A stretch of DNA of 64,000 bases from Climacium dendroides (taxonomy: Eukaryota > Streptophyta > Bryopsida > Hypnales > Climaciaceae), in the NCBI GenBank assembly GCA_950106755.1, contig OX467082.1:31062001-31126000 (forward strand). Direction: 5' to 3'. The notes below the pieces were generated by a model. That model was not told the DNA's origin and ran no database searches. It saw only the letters and a list, made by a program, of their open reading frames with translations. Shown in pieces: positions 58,335-64,000 of the stretch. Numbering within the stretch: position 1 is the stretch's first letter; every line of letters starts with the position of its first letter. Position numbers and translations under genes: made by a program.

Positions 58335-59456
58335 CAACCAGCAGACAATGGTGGAGAGTATGATGCCGTAGTTAGCGATGACATTGCATCTGAGGAGGAA
58401 ACATAAGGTGTTCACATCACTAACATGTGTTTACTGTGCCAGCATTTTGACGTCACGTAGGACGTCTGAGAAATACAAAGCCATCAACATGTTCATGTCT
58501 TCCAAGTAGACCCGTTGCATCTTGAACGTGCATTTTGTGGCAGAGTCTGTCTTGCTTGGTGCTGCAAGTGACATCATATGAATAGGGTGGAATTTTATCC
58601 TAATGAAGTTTGTTGAACATGCACAAAATGTAAGACTTCAATAGCTCAAAAATGAACTCAAACTAAGTAAACACGTAAGTCATTTTGTACTACATAAAAA
58701 GGACGTGCATTATGTGCAAATTCAACCTTGGGCATAAGTCATGTCATGCATTTATAGTCATTTTGATATCAAAAAAGATGCCTACAATTGCTTCCACAAC
58801 ACCCACACGTCTAGTCAGACATAATGAAACATACAGTGGATAGGATGTAGTTTGAAGTTACATTCACAGTAAGTACAAAATGTTGATGCCAGAAGTGACG
58901 TCAATGTGGACATCAGTACATCACTTGTGACGTCCACGGAGACATCCAAGATCAGAACATGAATAGGCCAAGTATACTGACATGGCATGCCAAGTCATCA
59001 CCTATGTCCACGTCACACAATTTCCACGTCATCATGCCACGTCACACAATTTCGACCTCATCACGCCACGTTAGATGCCACATAAGCTTTTAGGAGTCAC
59101 CACCTGCCCGTTGTCCTCTTTTTAACCTTGGGCAATTACTTTACCTCTGACCGCACCAAAATTCTAAATCAACTTCTGAGCTAAGTTTGACCAAAGATGG
59201 TGATGTGGCTGAACATGTTATTGTGGACATCCTTGGAAACATCTGGTGTCCACCTGGATGTCTTACATTGCATCAGTGTTTTTCGTAGCATCAGTATACT
59301 GTGACTAAAATCTAACAATGTTGTCAAAGACATCAAAGCAAAATCTTCACTTTTTCGGCCTGACACCCCAATGTCTTCTGCGATGTATCGTGTTGTCGCG
59401 GACATACGTCGTTTTTGGCTGGATGTCCAAGCAGACACAATTTTCTTATAGTGAAC

Positions 59457-60470
59457 ACTATTTAGAATATATAGTCATACTATATGTTGTGCATATATAT
59501 AAAATACAATTATAATTAATGACTAACTCATATATGTTGTTGTATAGCAGGCTATCACGTTGAGTTCATTGTACAGTGCTGCATTTTGTTGAAAACATCA
59601 TTCATACTGAATCTCTACATTAAGAGGTGCAAGCTACTGTTCAAGTATATTATTTTGCTTTTTCTATTTGTGTGTGGGCAACATCAAGGATTCCCGTATT
59701 TTTCAAAAGGATTATAAAATGAGTAAGTCCAATGAAGCTAACAAGTGTTGTAATTCAGATGGAAAAAACATGAACCAACTATTAGGTAGGTGCTAGCTTT
59801 TGAAAAAGTCATTTATGAAATGTGATTGAAAGACCAAAGAAAATGTTCAGTAAGCATACTTTAATCAGAGTTTTTGTATAGAGCTTATTAGAAGGACTTC
59901 ACGAACTCTCAAGTATAAAAGGCATAGGGTTCAAAACTTGTCAACTTTGTCCACTCAATAGAATATGTACATTACTAAAGTCCATGAGAAAATACCATAC
60001 TTTGGAACAATATATGTGAGGAGATTTTGTATTTTACACTGGATCCACTTGTAGAAGTTCAAATCTCAATACATTGACAAAAATAACTTTAGAACTTAAG
60101 AATGAAGTAACATGTTAGTTCTATAAGAACTTTCCGTTGTTAAGGTGTTTAGATTTAAATATTATTGTATCTTCTGCATACATGAAATGTTCCACAATGT
60201 GAAAACATATCAATGAAGGAATATAAGCTAATGATGGCAATGGCATAATCCAATCTACTGCTGAATGTTTAGTACTACATGTCACTGACTAGAAGTCCAG
60301 TGCCTTTTGAAATAGTGACTACCATGTTTGAAGTGAACAATTCGAACTCTACTACAAGTATTTAGTGAATTATTTCATTACTTTCTATATGTGTAGGTAC
60401 AGAACACTAAGTTCCCTCATATACAATGCATATGTGACATTCATGAAAAAAAACGACAGAATTTGCCCAC
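59457..60470. other. Left flank of the TNP2 relic, no gene assigned
   Basis: AT-rich sequence that would have been joined to 49638-49806 before the CACTA insertion. It may be the 5' part of the transposon that owns the TNP2 relic, but no terminal repeat was found. Confidence 0.45.
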
Positions 60471-61437
60471 ATGAATGCAAGCACAGAACATGAGGGTGCC
60501 CACATTCATTTTAGTAGTGATGGACGTGCATTGCAACACATACCTATTGGTGATTTGATTCTACAAACAGAATTATGTGTCGCCACAGAAAAATACATCG
60601 AAGCATATCGATGTCCTTGCAAAGATTGTCGTGGAGGACAACGAAAGCGGATAAATGTCATCTGCGCTCACCATGCATTGGTGGGACGGGATCCATTTCT
60701 AAGGAAGTCGATGATTGGAGGAGACCCTCTAGAAGGCTATCCCTTTTCAGGAGTCTGGGTAGAAGATGTAGCTTATGACAATGACATTGTTGATGTGGAC
60801 TCTATCGACATAGATGTTCTAAATAACAATGGCAATGGCATTGAGCACCACATACATGATGACTGTGTGGAATGAATGATGAACCTCCTTTGGATGAGTT
60901 TCATAAGGTTCACAAGCAAGTAATGGAAGCCTTGGACCATGCACTACTAGGATTTAAGTGTTTTATGAATTGCAAAAATATGACTGAGGATGACTGGCAA
61001 CTACTCGCAGTCATATTTTTGGATCCCACAACGTTGGGAAAAAACATGACTACAAATGTGACTGCTAATTATATTTTGCCTTTGTACTTCATGGGTGTAT
61101 AGTATACATGCATGGGGAACGACAAAATACTTCTTAGGGAACCGTAGGGAACGTATTACGGGAACACCAATCATATTTGTCAATTATATTTTTGCATATA
61201 TGACAACATGCAGTCATATTCTATAGTCACATTTTTGTAAGTTGACATTTTTTTTGAAGTTTTTTTTTTGAGCATCCTCCTAAAAATTTGGGCAACCTAA
61301 AAAAATGTAAATAAATTATTGCTCAAAATTATAAAATCGTAGCCGTTGTTTTTGGGGGATCTTGAAATCCTAGCCGTCATTTTTTAGGATTTTAAAACCC
61401 TAGTTGCCACTTAATGTGCTTCATCTTCTTGCTTTTT

Positions 61438-61790
61438 AACTCTTGTTTCTTCTTCCTCCTTTTGTTTTTTTGAAGTTCTAATTGTTGTGTTGTTGTGTTT
61501 TAGTTGTTGTTGTTTAGTTGTTGTTTTTTAACTCTTGTTTCTTCTTCCTTCTCTAATTTTTTGAAGTTTTAATTGTTGTATTGTTGTGCTTTGGTTGTTG
61601 TATTGTTGTTTTCTAACTCTTATTTCTTCTTCCTTTTTTTGTTTTTTCAAGTACTAATTGTTGTGTTGTTGTTTAGTTGTTGCTTTCTAACTTTTGTTTC
61701 TTCTTCCTCCTTTTGTTTTTTGAAGTTCTAATTGTTGTATTGTTGTGTTTTAGTTGTTGTTGTGTAATTATTGAGGTTTTAGTTGTTGTT
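61438..61790. repeat. Imperfect ~75-92-bp tandem repeat, TTG-rich
   Basis: Four copies of a unit starting AACTCTTGTTTCTTCTTCC, at 61439, 61530, 61615 and 61689, each followed by GAAGTTCTAATTGTTGT and TTGTTG runs. Pyrimidine/TTG-rich and noncoding. Confidence 0.75.
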
Positions 61791-62014
61791 TCTTAGTTGT
61801 TACTAATCTATTGTTGCTTCTTACATCTTATTTGTTGTTAGTTTGTTGTTATTTCATAGTTGTTAATTTATTGTTGTTTTATAGTTGTTGCTAATCTTTT
61901 ATTGCATCTTCACTTATCTTATTCTTACTTCTTATTGGTTTTAGTTTTAGTTTTTGTTGCCTCTTGTTATACCTTAGATTTTACTTCTTACTATTTTTTA
62001 GTACTATCTTAAAC

Positions 62015-62330
62015 AAAAAAATGACTCACAATAGTCATATGCTTCATCAACCAAAATATGACTTCTGATAGTCATATGCTGCATCAACCAAAATATGACT
62101 CACAATAGTTATATTTCATATCACTTAAAATATGACTCACCGTAGTCATATTCCATATCACTTAAAATATGATTCAAAATATGACTCACTACGGTTATAT
62201 TCCATATTTTTTAGAATATAACTCTTTGTAGTCATATTGTATATCATTCAAAATATAATTTACCACAATCACATTCCACGTCAGCCAAAATATGATTGGA
62301 CATAGTCACATGCCACGTAGTTTGTTTGTT
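62015..62330. repeat. Palindromic subterminal array, ATATGACT…AGTCATAT
   Basis: About eight units of 35-40 bp, each centred on an inverted pair ATGACT/AGTCAT separated by 5-6 bp (CACAATAG, TCTGATAG, CACCGTAG variants). More copies occur at 62440-62590 and at the left end (60975-61230). This layout is typical of CACTA subterminal transposase-binding sites. Confidence 0.82.
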
Positions 62331-63816
62331 TTTGCTCGGGCAGCTCATGAGAAAGTCAAGCCTCCAAAAGTAGTCAACATATATGCCATGTTGACAAAAT
62401 ACGTTTAAAAATGGTTTATTACACTTCCAAATCCATATGACTGCAAATATGATTCACCAGTCATATAACTGAAAGTGAATGACTCAGCCATGACTCATCC
62501 TAGTCATATCCCAACCATCTACAGTGATTTTTGTTTGAGTCACATTTTTTGATTTTGTGACTCACCACAGTCATATTTTACAATCATAAAACATTTATTT
62601 TCTTGTAGTGCGTGGTGATGTGTTGCATAGGGAGGCGAGAACAAAGAACTTTATTGTGACAACTTGGATGGATTAGAGGAATTGTACAACCAAGCTACAA
62701 CACCCCTATATACCGAGTCGAGGACCAATGTAGTATCTGCCACAATAATCTTTATGAACATGTGCACAATGTTCCGTGTTAGCAACAAATTTGTAGACGA
62801 GTTGCTTCGGTATTTGTCTGAAGACATACTACTAGTGGACAGCAAATTACCGTGTACACATTATGAAGCACGAAAGAGCATTCATAGGTTGGGATTGAAC
62901 TACAACAACATCCATGCTTGTCCAGATGGTTGTATATTTTATGAAGATGAGTATGCTGCATTGACCAGCTGTCCAAAGTGTTGTAAGGCACATTGGATAG
63001 ATGGCACAAATGGTGTTCCAGCAAAGGTGATTCAACATTTTCCACTTATACCTCGTCTAAAGCAAATGTGGAGGTCCACTAAGATAGCTGGCATGTTGAC
63101 GGGATATACAAAGCATGTAAGTAATGATGGCATTATGAGATCAGTGGTCGATAGTCTAGCATGGAAACACATTGACACAGACATAGCATTTGGAAATTTC
63201 AGTGAAAAACGACGGAATATGCGATTTGCCTTAGCTTTGGATGGTGTGAATTCATTTAAATTGAGTAATACAAATTGGTTGACATGGCCTATGCTAATGT
63301 TGATTTACAATTTCGAGCCTTGGTTTGTTACGAAGAAGTTTTTCATTTCCTTGTGCATTCTAATATCAGGGAAACACTCTCTGACATCAAAAAATATAGA
63401 TGTATTTTTACGTCCATTGTTGAAAGAGCTTCAACAATTGTGGGTAGGCATTTCCACTCAAGATTTTTCAAAAGAAGGAAGTTGATGTTTTCTACTTCGT
63501 AGATTATTGATGTGGACTATTTTAGATTACCTTGCATATGGACTAATCTCAAGCTTATTTTGCAAGGGTTACAAGGGTTGTCCGAGTTGTGGCCCTTAGA
63601 CAAATGCACGCATGGCGAAAACTGGTGATCTTCTCACAGATCGTAGTACTCGAGGCTCCAAAATCGTTTATGGTGGCATGCATCATTATTTAAGTTGTCA
63701 TCATCCTTACCGGTAGAACCGAACATTTAATGGATTGGCAGAGCATATAGGACCTCTACCAATTATGTCAAAGTTGGACGTCATTCGATATGTAGCGTGG
63801 CATCAATCTTAATTGG

Positions 63817-64000
63817 CACTATAAGAAAACTACGTTTTTCCTCATGTTTTTACAAAAACACGCGACGTCCAGGAAGATGTCACGTGTTTTTTGAAAACAT
63901 GCAATGTTCCCAAAAAAATGTTGGTTTTTTGACGACGTCATTGTTGATGTCACCGAAAACAGGGCAACAAAATTCAAAGAACATCTTAATGATACTTGCA
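63817..64000 (+). mobile_element. Left end of another CACTA element, cut by the window
   Basis: It begins CACTATAAGAAAACTACG, matching the first 15 bases of the element end at 49807, followed by GACGTC/GATGTC-rich subterminal sequence. The TNP2 relic stops about 10 bp before it, so the element probably inserted into that relic. The other end is outside the window. Confidence 0.75.

Larger units (their letters stand above)
49807..59453. mobile_element. 9.65-kb CACTA (En/Spm) element carrying a nested insert
   Basis: The left end CACTATAAGAAAACTGTG and right end (reverse complement) CACTATAAGAAAATTGTG match over 23 bp with one mismatch. The 3-bp duplication AAC flanks it (49804-49806 and 59454-59456). 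Subterminal regions on both sides repeat GACATC/GATGTC and TGACGTGGCAT/ATGCCACGTCA motifs in opposite orientation, as expected of transposase-binding repeats. No TNP2 transposase was found inside, so it is non-autonomous. A second element (52545-58334) is inserted within it, and a relic of another CACTA right end lies at 52250-52473. Confidence 0.9.
60943..62610. mobile_element. 1.67-kb non-autonomous CACTA element inside TNP2
   Basis: The left end CACTACTAGGATTTAAGTG and right end (reverse complement) CACTACAAGAAAATAAATG are related, and the similarity continues inward through TGTTTTATGA and AATATGACTG. Both subterminal regions hold palindromic ATATGACT…AGTCATAT repeats. It interrupts the transposase reading frame. 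The flanking triplets (ATG, CGT) do not match, so the target duplication has decayed or the boundaries are off by a few bases. Confidence 0.82.
60471..63806 (+). pseudogene. TNP2-type CACTA transposase, interrupted
   Basis: 60471-60875 encodes the transposase-associated N-terminal part with its Cys cluster (YRCPCKDCRGG…RINVICAHHALVGRDP). A frameshift at about 60872 leads into EFHKVHKQVMEALDHAL. A second CACTA derivative (60943-62610) interrupts it. 62664-63485 continues the TNP2 core for 273 codons (CPDGCIFYEDEYAALTSCPKC zinc-like pairs, FPLIPRLKQMW, then the LALDGVNSF and ISGKHSLTSKNIDVFLRPL blocks). Relics such as HHYLSCHHPYR and IRYVAWHQS run to 63806. TNP2 catalyses cut-and-paste movement of En/Spm elements. 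Frameshifts, stops and insertions make this copy inactive. Confidence 0.88.

Noticed and set aside
58005..58384. Arg/Pro-rich frames across the right GC array
   Set aside because: Same reason: a stop-free hexamer repeat gives long frames on both strands.
62015..62330. CRISPR-like array
   Set aside because: Regular palindromic units without unique spacers, in plant DNA and at the end of a CACTA element. They are subterminal repeats.

Overview
This window looks like nuclear DNA from a land plant with a large, AT-rich, transposon-filled genome. The evidence is split genes with GT-AG introns of about 60-600 bp, Ty1/copia and CACTA (En/Spm) transposons, and no operons or ribosome-binding sites. 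A multi-exon MORN-repeat gene of the kind often linked to cilia and flagella hints at a seed-free plant (bryophyte, lycophyte or fern). The species cannot be fixed from the sequence alone.

Layout. (1) 1-6179 is AT-rich intergenic DNA with one 485-bp foldback element. (2) 6180-13024 is a decayed Ty1/copia retrotransposon with a 5-bp AATAA target duplication; its 5' LTR carries a small hAT-like MITE and part of its pol is inverted. It lies 63 bp beyond the stop codon of the next gene. (3) 13092-22384 (minus) is an apparently intact 20-exon nardilysin/insulysin-type M16 zinc protease, about 1043 aa. Across a 617-bp intergenic space it diverges from (4) 23002-25673 (plus), a six-exon MORN-repeat gene of about 406 aa whose introns are all phase 0. 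(5) 27306-31733 holds a broken tandem relative of (6) an intact seven-exon classical short-chain dehydrogenase at 34775-37829 (minus, 274 aa), whose first intron appears to be GC-AG. (7) 40222-40808 is an importin-beta pseudogene fragment. (8) 41-47 kb carries arrays of about 178 bp period whose units contain complementary 10-mers, an 800-bp CACTA derivative with a long internal hairpin, a duplicated exon-like block and an unknown 162-aa reading frame.

(9) 49807-64000 is a nest of class II transposons. A CACTA element (49807-59453, 23-bp terminal repeats with one mismatch, AAC target duplication) contains a second element at 52545-58334 with a perfect 8-bp duplication (CAACCAGC) and hAT-like CAGGGTT/TAGGGTT ends. 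That inner element carries three CpG-rich CGGACG/CGTCCG arrays and an uninterrupted 495-aa protein-kinase-like reading frame. A recognisable hAT transposase was not seen. Downstream, a TNP2-type CACTA transposase pseudogene is broken by another CACTA derivative (60943-62610) and cut by the left end of a further one at 63817.

The three cellular genes (protease, MORN protein, dehydrogenase) appear functional on reading-frame grounds. The kinase-bearing element is the best candidate for something undescribed. All exon models were assembled by eye from splice signals, frame continuity and family conservation; no alignment or transcript was available.
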